Assembly: GCA_014904985.1 (NCBI GenBank)
Contig: MU129464.1
Coordinates: 1 to 11,797 of the forward strand
DNA: 11,797 nucleotides
DNA from: Hydnum rufescens UP504
Taxonomy: Eukaryota > Basidiomycota > Agaricomycetes > Cantharellales > Hydnaceae
Reading direction: 5' to 3'
The position numbers and the translations under genes were made by a program. Below are positions 1 to 9,105 of the stretch, in pieces (position 1 is the first letter of the stretch; the number at the start of each line of letters is the position of its first letter). A model generated the notes under the pieces. It saw only the letters and a list, made by a program, of their open reading frames with translations. It had not been told where the DNA came from and did no database searches.

Positions 1-1785
1 AAAAGTGCAGGTAGCATCAAACCCGGGGCAAACAGAGAAAACTGGAGGAAGGGGAACAAGGGTAGACAAAGTCCATGAAATGCATACGAAAGATTTCACA
101 TCTGGAAAAGAGCCGAGACTGTGCCGAGGGATAGGCCACTCCAGGACCCGCCGCAGCCTCGTATTCAACTTGGACCTGCAGAATGTCTTGATTGTGGGGG
201 CAGTATATCTGCTTCTGAAATAGCGCGGGCCATGGCCCCGTACGTCAAGGCCTTTTCGATCAGTCTTCGAGCGTAATCAGCGGGTTCGACGAGGTGATGG
301 AATACAACTTCCCTTCCCTAAGAGAATGAGGCGGATTCACTCCCAACTTTCCTAGATCATCTTTGCAACAGGCTAGGCCTCTGTCATTCTACGTGAAAGC
401 CTTGGAAACGCAAGATTCAAATCCCTTCCCTCCAGTTCAATCATCGGGCGAGATGAGCCGGAAGTGAAAGTTGCTCCAATTATTACGGATGGTACACATT
501 TTCGATCCCTACACTGGACAGGGCGCTACATCAACGACCCAACATTAGCGTTCACAAATGGTGAGACGCACCTCTCTCCTCCATAGATGGACTCCTCTAA
601 TAATGATCGAAAATGTAGGCATGGTGTGTTAGTCCGAGCGTGGACGCTGAGAAGGCACCAATCGCTAGGAGTGGCCAAGACATGGAGCGACAAGGCGCGT
701 CTCCCGAGCCGAGAGCAGATGTGGCCGAATACCCCGGCGCGAAAAGTAGTGTCCCACTCACCCATTCGGATCCCTGGCTGAAGAAGGTATATGCCCCACA
801 CGTCCCTAATACCACAAGTTCTCTTGGCTGCATTGAACAATGCAAGTTCGGAATTCGGGGGTCGTCTCGTCTCTCCATGGCGTATCGAGTTGCGTACTCG
901 GGTCTCTACTTGTCGTGCCATCGCGTAGACCCCCTACCTGTAACAATATTCTTTTAACAACGCTAGCTATCGGGAGGCATTTGTTTACTACGCTATGAGT
1001 AAATTATTTACCTGGGGAGAAGCACCACCGCGAGACCCCGAAGAAAACGTTGGATGAGAATCGAGGAATTCATCATAAATTTGAGTGGCTGCTCCGCCCA
1101 GGAATGGCCTGCGACGCCTGGCCTCAGGTACTATATTCTGACAGGGCAAATAGCCTGGAAATAAATTGGGCTCGGGGTCGCTCCGAAGGCAAACTCACCT
1201 CGATTCTAAAAGCACAGCCGCCAGCTCTCCTTGACACGGTCCCAAAGCAGCCTTAACGAGTTTTTGGAGCACTGGTCTATCAATTCCTCGCCGTTTGGCT
1301 CTGTTATGGTGATGCGTTTTGGAAAAAAAAAAAAAACTCTTGACGACCTCTCAACTCCCTCGCTGTTCGGGTATGCCTTGCCACGGCAAACCGCCTGGGA
1401 TAATCATCAAGCTGAATCGGACTACCAGAATGAAAATGCAATCTGCTTCTTCGGAACGAGTAATTCCTGTCCTAATATCGTCCCTTTGCCTGCTGCAGGT
1501 CGCCCTAGGATGTCCTAGACTCCTTCCTGCATATTTTCATCCTGATTGTGATTCGATGTCTCTCCACCATCAATGCTTTTGTGGCGGGTGTATGTAGGCT
1601 TGTCTGCTGCCAGTGACCTAGTCCCCATACCCAGTCTCGTGCACGCACTCCGCAACATCTTGCTCTATCGCTGGTTTCTCCTTGCAACGCCAAAAATCGT
1701 GTCGTGCGCTGGTCAAGCCAGATTCGCGTCCAAACGCTCAGTCTGTACGATAAACACGGCGTGTGTGTGAGTTGTTGGATTGTGC
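1..1785. other. Left flank, no recognised gene
   Basis: No gene here can be assigned to a family. Open frames overlap on both strands between 526 and 957. The most coding-like stretch is on the plus strand at about 619-790: it is hydrophilic, has G/C-rich third codon positions, and ends at a possible 5' splice site (AAG followed by GTATAT near 786). A second plus-strand stretch at about 1340-1600 has open frames interrupted by stops and acceptor-like CTGCAG sequences. A run of 14 A residues lies at 1323-1336. These could be exons of an intron-rich gene or decayed remnants, and the sequence alone does not decide. Confidence 0.35.
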
Positions 1786-2326
1786 ATGGCGAATTTCTTT
1801 TATCGGGCTTCTTTTACATATATGTAGGTCTCGTGAAGGCACGGGCGAACGAACTAACTGCTGAGTGAGCTGATCAAGGTTGGCTTTCAAGTCACCCCCA
1901 CTCGCAAGGAAACGAAGGAGATCGATGAGAAGGACGTGCAAGGGCGCGTCATCTCGTTTGAGGTCGTGAATACGAACGTCGTGTCGCCGCTCAGAGGATC
2001 TGCTCCAGATGTCCAGAATGGCAGTGGCGAGTCGACTCTTCGTAAGTGCAACACGATCCAAGCTAGGTTTCGTCCGTCGTTTCTTCCTGGTGGTCTAAAG
2101 CCATCGTGGTCCTTACCTTCGCGGTCTCCGCCGAAACTGTCGTCTACGACTGAGCCTCGTGTCCCCCGTCGACGGCCTGCCTGCTATCGTGCACGCTTCC
2201 CAGACTCTCCCTCGCGTACGAGGAGCCACGGGCGAGAACTCGGACGCCAAGCACACCACGCTCACTATGGAAGAGTTGGATGGAATTCTCCTGGGTGAAC
2301 TTGCTCGAAACAAACTCAAGCGTTGA
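1786..2326 (+). CDS. Possible broken or intron-containing gene, unknown function
   Basis: Two plus-strand stretches look coding by third-position G/C bias. The first covers about 1868-2046 and includes the residues ETKEIDEKDVQGRVISFEVV. The second is open from about 2095 to a TGA at 2324-2326 and ends in EELDGILLGELARNKLKR. A possible first exon starts with ATG at 1786 and meets a GTAGGT donor near 1824; the CTAAC branch-like and AG sequence near 1855-1867 would restore frame. A good donor, GTAAGT, follows 2046, but no acceptor I can find joins the two stretches in frame, so the gene is either broken or mis-modelled. An antisense frame (1738-2061, minus) is also open and somewhat coding-like. 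I recognise no domain. The stop is followed by a pyrimidine-rich tract ending in CAG at about 2375, which could instead be an intron acceptor, making 2297-2375 intronic. Confidence 0.22.
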
Positions 2327-2819
2327 TAAAACATCATCATATTCATTCTCTCCTTGTTTTCTTTTCCCTTCGCAGAACAAGTCCCAGTTCCGCAGATGAC
2401 AGTGCTCTACGACCTATGCGCCCCTCTGTGCCTCGGACAGCCCCCCTTGGAGCTCAACGGGTTCTCACTGTGGCAATTGCGCTTCACCAAGCTCTTGTTG
2501 TGTATCCCCTTGAACTATGTTTATTTCCCTTCTCGCCTTCTTTGCTTTCCCCATTCGGGGATGTTCGGTATTGACATTTTCGGTTATTTGTGGCTCTACC
2601 TACAGACACCTCGTTTCTTCCCGCATTTTTGGCCTATCGAGGGGGCTACGTTTTGCTCTGTGCCCGACGAGTTCGCCGTGGTGGAGATGCGTGAGGGAAA
2701 GTAGCCTAATCTTTGTTTCCCGGGTTCCCCTCCGAGCGATTTGATCGCAGTACGAGCGGGCGTCTCATTCAGCTTTTATATGGCATTCACTTCGAAGGTG
2801 GGGCGAATTGGCTCATACA

Positions 2820-3197
2820 TATAAAACTTTTCTCGAGAACTTTATCCAGTCCTTCCCATCCAAAGTTCCCGAGCTCTAGGCACCTCATTTTTGAGACCGA
2901 AAGTTAATCCACACTCCATAACTACGCAACTGTTACATGCACCCCGAAAATCTTCGGCCTTCCATCATTCCCACAGCCCCAGTCCCAGTCGCATGCAACT
3001 TTATAGGTGATGATCCCGCCAAAAGTCCCTTGATCACTCACCAAATTCCAGCCATCCTCAAGGCTCCAGTTGTCCTTCGTGAGGCGGAGCCCACACATAA
3101 GGTTCAGAAGTATGCGCCACGCGGGACGCCAGCACTACATCAGGGAAGCTCGGATGGGAAGAGCACGACTCCCCACCCAGAATCGCCGCCGCCGTAG
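2820..3197 (+). other. TATA-like site and 86-codon ORF, doubtful
   Basis: A TATAAAA sequence at 2820-2826 lies about 110 bases before an ATG at 2937 that opens an 86-codon frame ending at 3197. The predicted peptide is proline-rich, with no signal peptide or recognised domain. In unit B a TATATAG (6051-6057) and an ATG in a similar context (6175) are kept, but the frame stops after 37 codons. A later part of the frame is partly kept (PTHKVQK occurs in both copies). The frame overlaps the 3' end of the minus-strand receptor pseudogene, so conservation here may only reflect the duplicated DNA. It is probably not a gene. Confidence 0.15.
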
Positions 3198-4683
3198 GAT
3201 ATTGTATCCCCCTGCAACAGGAGGTGGCGTCCCCACAGGATAAGATTCCCGCTTACTATCGTCTCTCTTCTCGTCCTCAGGGGGTTCCGAGAAACCGAAT
3301 CGGCGGCCTGTGAGGAACCACAGGAGGACATTGATGGCCCCGAGGCCGCGAACAGGAAATCTGCAGCGATGATAAACCCATGTCGGGGCCCGGGGCTCTT
3401 CGGCCTCCATTCAAGAAATCGAACGAGGGATATTGGGAATATCTCTACGATATAGGCTAAATCAAGCGGGGTTCAAGGTCAGTTCGATACTTGCGCTCGA
3501 AAAGAGCAGAACGGAATGACAGCACCTATTGGATACCTGAGCTCGATGGATGGACAAAAGAAGAGAATCAGGATCTTTCCTGGAGAATGTGTCGGTGTTG
3601 GAGCACTGACCATCCCATAAACATTGCATCACGAAGAAGACGGCGGTCGCGTTTCGCAGTGGCCTCCCTAAGCCAGTTGACTACAATGATGCCGTAGAGC
3701 ACAGAGGTAACGATAGCCGCGAGCCAAAAGTAGGCATATTCGCTACCGATCTTGAGTCTTGACGACTCCACGGTCCCGTCAGCGATCCAACACCATGCGC
3801 TGAGAGAGATAAGGAAAAGGCAAAACGTTGGTGCAAAGAAGAATACACCGGATAATGCAGTGGAAGACACCTACCCACTTTTTCCATAGTAATGTGGATA
3901 GTCGTTGCGGGGATAATGATGATAAGAAAGATAAAGAGGAAATCAAGGCAATCATAGCCACTGCAAGCCGACGCGCTTGGGACCGACTAAGCTTGCCAGG
4001 GAACATGGTTTGCAGAAATGTCATGACGGCGATCGCAATCGTAAACCAAGCTATGATGGATAAGCAGTCATCAGGGAGGTGCTAACGGAAAGTCCGTATC
4101 CAAGACGCACACACTCCGACATCTCCAATCTGTTGGAGAACGGCTGTAATGGGGGTATTTTCAGCAGAGTTCACAGAATCATAACTGGACAGATTCACCT
4201 TGGGTGGTACAATACGAACCCTCCGTAACTTTCCCATAGAATGCCCACCGTGCAGCGAGGATTCCCGCCAGGGCTTGTACACTGCTTAGTTGAATCAGCG
4301 ATACCTTCATCCTGTTTGGACACCGAGACCCGCCTATCCATAAATACAGCAACAAGAAATAAGAGAGAGACAGGCTGAAGCGGGCAATCCTCCGGGCCCC
4401 AACCGCCATGAAGTCGGTAATTTTTGATGGCATGACACTGTGGGCACTGTGAGAGATTCGAAAGTGCGCCAGGGAGAAACACTTACAATGGAAATCGCAA
4501 GGAGTACTGTTGGGCCTACAAAAGACATAGCTGCCACTTCAGAGAGAAGCTAGGGTACCGGTTTCTCGTGAGCCACGGCGGCGGCAAGCAATAGAATGGC
4601 ACACGACACACCAGGAGTCCCAAGCGAAGCCCGAAGTTGTTCTGAAGAGATGCACTCCAGTTGTCAGGATCAGTGGCCACCAT
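3135..4683 (-). pseudogene. 7TM receptor-like membrane protein, copy A (pseudogene)
   Basis: Eight exons can be traced on the minus strand: 4612-4683, 4487-4549, 4199-4437, 4111-4143, 3875-4050, 3611-3799, 3526-3536 and 3135-3456. All seven introns are GT-AG and 49-75 bases long. The start ATG at 4683 was chosen because copy B has a matching one (10727). The product would be about 368 residues with seven hydrophobic segments: exon 2 (TM1), exon 3 (TM2, LLFLVAVF), exons 4-5 (TM3), exon 5 (TM4), exon 6 (TM5, with YAYFWLA and VLYGIIVV), then TM6 and TM7 in exon 8. A charged tail rich in E, D, K and R follows. The motifs VLQQIGDVGV after TM2, W-C-W-I before TM5 and W-Y-P-I at the start of TM6 recall the fungal receptor-like proteins related to Git3 and cAMP-receptor-like families, which act at the plasma membrane; this is recall, not a search. 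Lesions relative to copy B: one extra base in exon 3 (near 4320), two single-base losses in exon 5 (TM4), and one lost base in the GGGG run of exon 8 (near 3336). Ligand is unknown. Confidence 0.75.
3526..3536 (-). other. 11-base microexon of copy A
   Basis: On the minus strand, the 11 bases GTATCCAATAG sit between an AG acceptor (ending at 3537) and a GTGCTG donor (starting at 3525). Exon 6 ends two bases into a codon, and the microexon supplies one base, three full codons and one base. The next exon begins with two bases. Joined, these read G-W-Y-P-I-A-Y, the start of TM6. Unit B keeps the same 11 bases at 6907-6917 with acceptor and donor in place. Skipping it would remove 11 bases and shift the frame. 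Confidence 0.7.
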
Positions 4684-4749
4684 AGTAAGAGAACAGCCTG
4701 AGTCAGGCAAAGGTGAGCTCTGAATATAGCAAGGCTTCGGAATGAATGG

Positions 4750-5683
4750 TACATATCGGGCCCAAGCCTTTATTGGACCATTTCAACAGTAGGGTCATCG
4801 ATAAGAAAATCCATTTTTTAGAAAAGCCCAATCTGAAGGCTCGGAGCGCGTTTCCGGGTCAGAAAAGTCGCTGCGACGCCGACGGTCAAAGCCAGATGAG
4901 CTAAATATGTGCAGAATGGAATTCCAACTCGATAGGAGGGTTAGTCAGGGATGGAGCCTGAGCAATCTGCGTTGGAATCCACGTTCGATGCCGCAAGGCT
5001 TGAGCAATACTAGGTCTCGTCTTGCGCAAGTGGATGGAAGTTGCCAAAGCAGTCTGATATTACGTGATCAATTGAATTCCAAGCGCCCAGAGTGTAGAAT
5101 AGAGAAAAGCGGTAGCTGCAGCACCCTTGCTCTGGAGAGCTGCTGAGGCAACTTCGGACCACACGAGAAAATGAGAAGCAAGGCTGTGCCACCCAGCCTT
5201 GGGCACAGCATTGTGGTGGACAAAAAGGAAGGTGGGTGGGTGAAGATTGAAGAGTTGCTTGGCCATACTGGAGAGCATGTACGAGCAAGCTTGCGAGAGA
5301 GATACGAGTTTACGAATGTTTATTTCGAAGCGTCGACGTATTACATAATCTCTCATTCACTCAGTCTAATTTATCCGCGCGCTGATCTAGAAGTTGCGTG
5401 CCTCGGACTAGTACTCTCCTTACAGAGAGTCTGGTGGAATGGAATTTCCATTGAATGCAACACACTTCCGCTCCAACCAATCACAAACAGTCTTTGTAGG
5501 AGAATTCGACCAAAGAGGGGGCCAACTGCACGGCAACAACCTTGGGCTGTACGAGATCGCTTGCTGAATTATTATGTTACAGCATGTCATGGGTAGCGGA
5601 TGATGCCCAGGTTTGGAAAATTATTAAATAAGCCTTGGCCCGCAGCACCAGACGGTGGAGAGCCAGGGAAGGTAGCAATTCAA
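4750..5683. other. Spacer between duplication units; one doubtful ORF
   Basis: This spacer has no counterpart that I can see in the rest of the window. It holds a plus-strand open frame of 141 codons (5171-5596), the longest single frame in the window. Opposite it, a minus-strand frame at 5060-5356 ends in a hydrophobic, alanine-rich stretch that could be a membrane segment. Neither shows a recognised domain, and codon bias does not clearly favour one. Nothing else was recognised. Confidence 0.4.
5171..5596 (+). CDS. Hypothetical 141-residue ORF
   Basis: The frame opens at ATG 5171 and stops at TAG 5594-5596. The first 60 residues are mixed polar, with a Lys/Glu-rich patch (DKKEGGWVKIEELL). 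The middle has a short hydrophobic run near residues 56-85, and the end is basic. There is no signal peptide, no family motif and no visible intron. It overlaps an antisense frame on the minus strand (5060-5356) that is equally plausible. Without expression or homology data this could be a chance frame. Confidence 0.2.
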   Translation: MRSKAVPPSLGHSIVVDKKEGGWVKIEELLGHTGEHVRASLRERYEFTNVYFEASTYYIISHSLSLIYPRADLEVACLGLVLSLQRVWWNGISIECNTLPLQPITNSLCRRIRPKRGPTARQQPWAVRDRLLNYYVTACHG

Positions 5684-5742
5684 GCATCAGCAAAATCCAT
5701 TGTGCTTCGGAGGCTCCGAAGCACCACTGATTTTGCTGATGC
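5684..5742. repeat. 59-bp near-perfect palindrome
   Basis: Two 29-base arms (5684-5712 and 5714-5742) flank a single central base at 5713. Arm 1 begins GCATCAGCAAAATC and ends GCTTCGGAG; the arms match at 26 of 29 positions. The same 29-base arm recurs at 6312-6340 with one mismatch, so it is a dispersed motif and not a one-off hairpin. The arrangement fits two element ends joined head to head, or a collapsed miniature inverted-repeat transposon. Confidence 0.8.
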
Positions 5743-6311
5743 GCCTCATGCTCACTGAGCAGTTGTGTATTCATTTGGACCTCCCCCCCCCATTGTTGAG
5801 TGTTAGCTTTTCTGCTCTGTGTGGACCTACAGTGATGGCGCTTCGAAATGGCAACTCGGATACCTCTTTTCTTCCCGCCTTTATTGGCCTATCGAGGAGG
5901 CCGCATTTTGCTCTGTGCTCGACGAGTTCGCCGCCGTAGAGATGCGGTAGTCTACTCTTTCTCTCGGGTTCGAGCCATTTGATCGTAGTACGAGTGGGCG
6001 TCTCATTCAGCTTTACATGGCATTCACGTAGAGTGGGGTGAAGCGGTCCATATATAGCTTTTCGTTGAGAACTTGGTGGAGTGCTTCCTTTCCCAAGTTC
6101 CCGAACCCTATGTACCTTATTTTAGGATCAAAAGTCAATCCACAATCTACACTCCACAAGTACATAACAGCTACATGCACGCCCAAAAATCGTTTGTCTG
6201 CCTTCACTCTTCCATCATCGAAAATCTAAGCATTACCAATCCTTCTTGCAGCCCCAGTCCTAGTCGCATGGAGCTTCGTCTGTAGGTGCGATCTCGCCGA
6301 CAGTTCCCGGA

Positions 6312-6414
6312 GCATCAGCAAAATCAATTGTGCTTCGGAGGCCCTGAAGTCTTGGAAGTCCAGCTTCGGGCGCTTCGAAGACCTCGGAGTCTCCGACGTA
6401 CAATTGAGTGTGCC
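6312..6414. mobile_element. MITE-like insertion with degenerate inverted ends
   Basis: The left end (6312-6340) is the 29-base motif also forming the palindrome at 5684-5742. The right end (about 6391-6414) is its degenerate reverse complement: TCAATTGT followed by a GTCGGAG-type end appears on the opposite strand. The interior is a GC-rich set of CTTCG and CGAAG hairpins. The paralogous site in unit A (near 3030) lacks it. It codes for nothing and would depend on a transposase elsewhere. Target duplication is unclear: AGTTCCC on the left and AGTCCA on the right are only similar. Confidence 0.6.
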
Positions 6415-6592
6415 GGTGGAGTCCATTGATCTCACCAAATTCCAACCATCCTCAAGGCCCTAGGTCTCCTTCCTGAGGTGGTGCCCACACATAAGGTCCA
6501 GAAACGTGCGCTGCACGTGACATCAACACCTCATCACGGAGGTTCGGCTGGGAAAAGTGCGACTCCCCACCGGGACCGGTCGCCGCAGGAGA

Positions 6593-7217
6593 TTATATCC
6601 TCTGTGAAACAGGAGGCAGGGCCCCCATGGAGGACTCCCGCTCATGATCTTTTTCATCCTCGTCCTCTGGGGGATGCGAGAAACCGAATCGGCGGCCTGT
6701 GATGAGCCAAAGGAGGTCATTGATGGTCCCTGAGGCCGCAAAGAGGATGGCTGCAGCGACAATAACCCCATGCCGGGGCCATGGCCCTGTGCTCTCCATT
6801 GAAGAAATCGAACGAGGGATACTGGGAATATCTCTATGATGTAGGCTAAATCAAGCGAGGTTCAAGGTCACTTCGATACTCGCGCTTAAAATGACCTGGG
6901 AACTACCTATTGGATACCTGAGGTCGAAGGATGAACAGAAATCAAGGAGAATCAGGATCTTTCCCCAGGGCGTCGGCGTTGTGGCACTCACCATCCCATA
7001 GATATTGCATCACGAAGAAGACGGCGGTCGCGATTCGCAGTGGCCTCCCTAAGCCAGTTGACTACGATGATGCCGTAGAGCACAAAGGTAACAGTAGCCG
7101 CGAGCCAAAAGTAGGCATATTCGCTACCGATCTTTGGTCTTGATGACTCGAGGGTCCTGTCAGTGATCCAACACCATGGGCTGAGTGGGTGAAAAGGCAA
7201 AAGAAAATTGATGCAAT
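6593..7217 (-). pseudogene. 7TM receptor-like protein, copy B, 3' half
   Basis: This is the C-terminal half of the second receptor-like copy. Exon 6 is 6992-7180 (TM5, with W-C-W-I near its start and VLYGIIVV), the microexon is 6907-6917, and exon 8 is 6593-6845 (TM6, TM7 and acidic tail). Introns 6 (6918-6991) and 7 (6846-6906) keep GT-AG ends. Exon 6 is preceded by a usable acceptor (CACTCAG ending at 7181) and a remnant of intron 5 reaching about 7217. Exon 8 has lost one base between TM6 and TM7 (near 6780), so TM7 reads in another frame and ends at 6593. The missing upstream half is at 9927-10727. Exon 6 differs from copy A mainly at amino-acid-changing sites, as expected under relaxed selection. 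Confidence 0.75.
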
Positions 7218-7777
7218 TATATTCCTCTTAGTCCGACGCAGAGGAGCGGCTAGCGAATGGAGAAGTGGCAGAGTCGGCAAATCCCGGTTTGCTTCCGGCT
7301 CTCGCTTGTTGCGCGGTCTCGTCGTCTGGGACATTCGCGCTGTCTGGGAGGGGAGACTAGTGAGAGTTACGGTATTCGCGCGAGAACAACTCCCCCTGAT
7401 TACTAAGCGGGTGAGGACGAATTCGGTGGATCAGCGAGACTCGAGTTGCCCAGATGAATTAAGCAGGTGGCGGGAAGAACACACACAGAGAAGTCCTTTT
7501 AGATTTATGGGGCTCAAGCCGTCCTTTATACTATTTACATGAGGCACAGAAACACATAAGATGGGGTAAAATATGGGGTAAGAATGAAGTAAAAAGTCCA
7601 ATGATGGCGGCAAGGAAAAGATCGCCGGTGAAACCTATCTACAAGATCCTAGATAATCGAGGTTGGTGCTGTTTGCATAGCCCCCTAGGGTCGCGCTTGT
7701 CTCTGATGTTGTATCCGCTCGCTTCCGTATCCGCTCGCTCCAACAGAGACTCCAGGGACTTTCTTTCCCCACCCACC
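7217..7777. other. Left part of the insertion, unassigned
   Basis: This is DNA inserted between the two halves of copy B. I recognise no gene in it. A plus-strand open frame (7189-7542) is arginine-rich and looks like chance. There are two small direct repeats: GTATCCGCTCGCT occurs twice 16 bases apart (7711 and 7727), and ATGGGGTAA occurs twice near 7560-7580. The stretch ends at the target site of the LTR that follows. Confidence 0.4.
7773..7777 (+). repeat. Left target-site duplication, CCACC
   Basis: The bases CCACC lie directly before the TGTTA end of the LTR and recur directly after its TAACA end (8139-8143). The surrounding target is itself C-rich (CCCACCCACC), so part of the match could be chance, but the position is exact on both sides. 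Confidence 0.75.
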
Positions 7778-8138
7778 TGTTAAGGGTTGTTCCTAGTACA
7801 GGGGAGTGATTATGTAATCAGGCCAAGTAGGGACGGGAAGCCCTTAATATATCTGACAAGTGGATTTGCGAAGCGAATGATTACGTAATGTCACGGAAGA
7901 TGAGAACGCAGAGATCAAGGCAAAAGAACTGAATTCCCAAGAGACTTGAGACAAGAGAGAAGGGATGAAGAGAAAGTCAGGTACAGACATATATTCTCGA
8001 TCTTTCTAAGGAGCTAGAGTACTGGAGATAGCTACTTATATAGAGATCAAGGACAATAAGGGAGGAAATACAATAAGGTGAGGGGGATGAGGTCATGTGA
8101 TGGGGTTATGTAAGAGGTTGCGAGTACGACTCGTAACA
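7778..8138 (-). mobile_element. Solo LTR, copia-like
   Basis: This 361-bp element begins TGTTA and ends TAACA, perfect 5-base inverted termini typical of fungal copia LTRs. It is flanked on both sides by the 5-bp direct repeat CCACC (7773-7777 and 8139-8143), a target-site duplication. Read on the minus strand, a CTATATAAG promoter-like sequence sits about 100 bases from the start, followed by a CT-rich transcribed-looking stretch; this suggests minus orientation, though it is weaker evidence than the ends. No internal domain or second LTR is present, so it probably arose by recombination between the two LTRs of a full element. Confidence 0.85.
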
Positions 8139-8143
8139 CCACC
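8139..8143 (+). repeat. Right target-site duplication, CCACC
   Basis: This is the right copy of the 5-bp repeat flanking the solo LTR. It is the length expected for copia and gypsy integrases. Confidence 0.75.
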
Positions 8144-8293
8144 CACCCTTCACTTTGTTGACTGCCTTAGTTGTGAGAGCAGCAGATAATCCCACCCACC
8201 CACACAGTCATATCTGCATCTCTCACACAGCCACGCCAGTAGACAACGTGTTTTGGTTGACGAGCAAATGGATACAAACTCGCTAGCAAGCAA

Positions 8294-8330
8294 ACACTGG
8301 GTGACACAGTGGAAAAACCCTACCCAGTGT
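8294..8330. repeat. Short inverted repeat
   Basis: ACACTGGGT (8294-8302) and ACCCAGTGT (8322-8330) form a perfect 9-bp stem with a 19-base loop. It lies in otherwise unassigned DNA between the solo LTR and the 160-bp repeats. It may be an element end or a chance hairpin. Confidence 0.5.
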
Positions 8331-8429
8331 GGAAGATAAAAACATCCAGTATCAGAAAATGCGAAATCACACCACTTCCAGCCATTGGAGGATCACATGA
8401 CCAATTACGAAATTAATTACGGCTACGCG

Positions 8430-8900
8430 CGGAAATCGAATTCGTTCTATAACTCCGTCAGTTTTGATCGGAGAGGTACGCCCATATAACTCTTAGAAAG
8501 CTACGATTCACACCTTTCGAACGGTACCAAACACAAGTCGAACGGACCAGAACTGCACTCTCCAGGCCAATTTTACTACCAAAATCCGGAATTTCCAGTA
8601 AAAAACGAATTTCTCCGTCAGTTCGCATTCAATCCTTTGGAACAACTGCGCTTAGAAAGATATAAAAAATCCGCATCCGACGGTACTGAGCACGCGAAGA
8701 ACAGATCAAAACTGAACTCTACAGAGCGATATTACTATCAGAATCAACACCCATCAGTAAAAAACGAATTTCTCTGTCAGTTTACACCGGATCTTCTCGG
8801 AACCACCGCGCCCAGAAAGCTGTGAAAAATCCGCATCTAATGATACCAAGAACGTCTATTACGGATACAAACTGCTGTTTCTGCATCGAATCCCATCCTA
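8430..8900 (+). repeat. Diverged tandem repeat, 160-bp period, about 3 copies
   Basis: Several landmarks recur at a constant spacing of about 160 bases: CTCCGTCAGTT at 8453 and 8613 with CTCTGTCAG at 8772; an AGAAAG block at about 8494, 8654 and 8814; a GGTACC/GGTACT/GATACC block at about 8523, 8682 and 8842; and AGTAAAAAACGAATTT at about 8597 and 8756. The copies differ at many positions, so the array is old. It has no credible coding capacity. Confidence 0.75.
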
Positions 8901-8952
8901 TGCACTTGTTCCCATTATCAACCAACAACAAAACACCTTAACCACTGGACTA
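8883..8952 (-). mobile_element. tRNA-like SINE head with A and B boxes
   Basis: Read on the minus strand, TAGTCCAGTGG (8952-8942) fits the RNA polymerase III A-box pattern and is followed by TTAAGG. GGATTCGATGC (8893-8883) resembles the B-box. They start 59 bases apart, somewhat longer than in a normal tRNA. I cannot fold a cloverleaf, so this is not a functional tRNA gene. A tRNA-derived SINE head, with the 160-bp repeat array as its downstream body, fits best. There is also a TTTTTT run (minus strand, near 8761-8766) that could stop such a transcript. Confidence 0.4.
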
Positions 8953-9105
8953 TGCTCAAATTAATCTCCAAAACCCGGAGATATCCTTTCATTTCGCCTC
9001 CAGAATGCTCCACATGGTCAGTGACCACATGCTCCAAGCATTCCACATGCTCAGCAAATTGGTGACATCACCCCCCCTCATGATTCCTTTTGTTCTCTTT
9101 ATGAA

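Larger units (their letters stand above)
2600..4745. repeat. Tandem duplication, unit A
   Basis: This block matches the block at about 5855-7217 plus 9927-10810, in the same orientation and order. Shared landmarks, unit A versus unit B, are: the CGACGAGTTCGCCG stretch (near 2668 and 5919); a TATA-like site (2820-2826 and 6051-6057); CACCAAATTCCA (near 3040 and 6433); and every exon of the minus-strand receptor-like gene. Similarity is high in exon 6 (3611-3799 versus 6992-7180), with about 13 differences counted by eye over about 175 bases. It is lower and gapped in the flanks. The duplication covers the whole gene plus about 500 bases beyond its 3' end. Outer boundaries are approximate. Confidence 0.85.

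Noticed and set aside
526..957. Three or more overlapping open frames on both strands, up to 131 codons
   Set aside because: They contradict each other, none has a recognised motif, and only the plus-strand part at about 619-790 has coding-like third positions. Not enough for a gene call.
1323..1336. Run of 14 A residues as a retroposon poly-A tail
   Set aside because: No body or target duplication could be identified next to it, so a simple homopolymer is as likely.
7189..7542. A 117-codon plus-strand frame as a gene
   Set aside because: It crosses the break between receptor intron and inserted DNA, is arginine-rich and shows no motif.
8883..8952. A functional tRNA gene on the minus strand
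   Set aside because: The A- and B-box-like sequences are too far apart, and no acceptor stem or anticodon arm pairing could be found.
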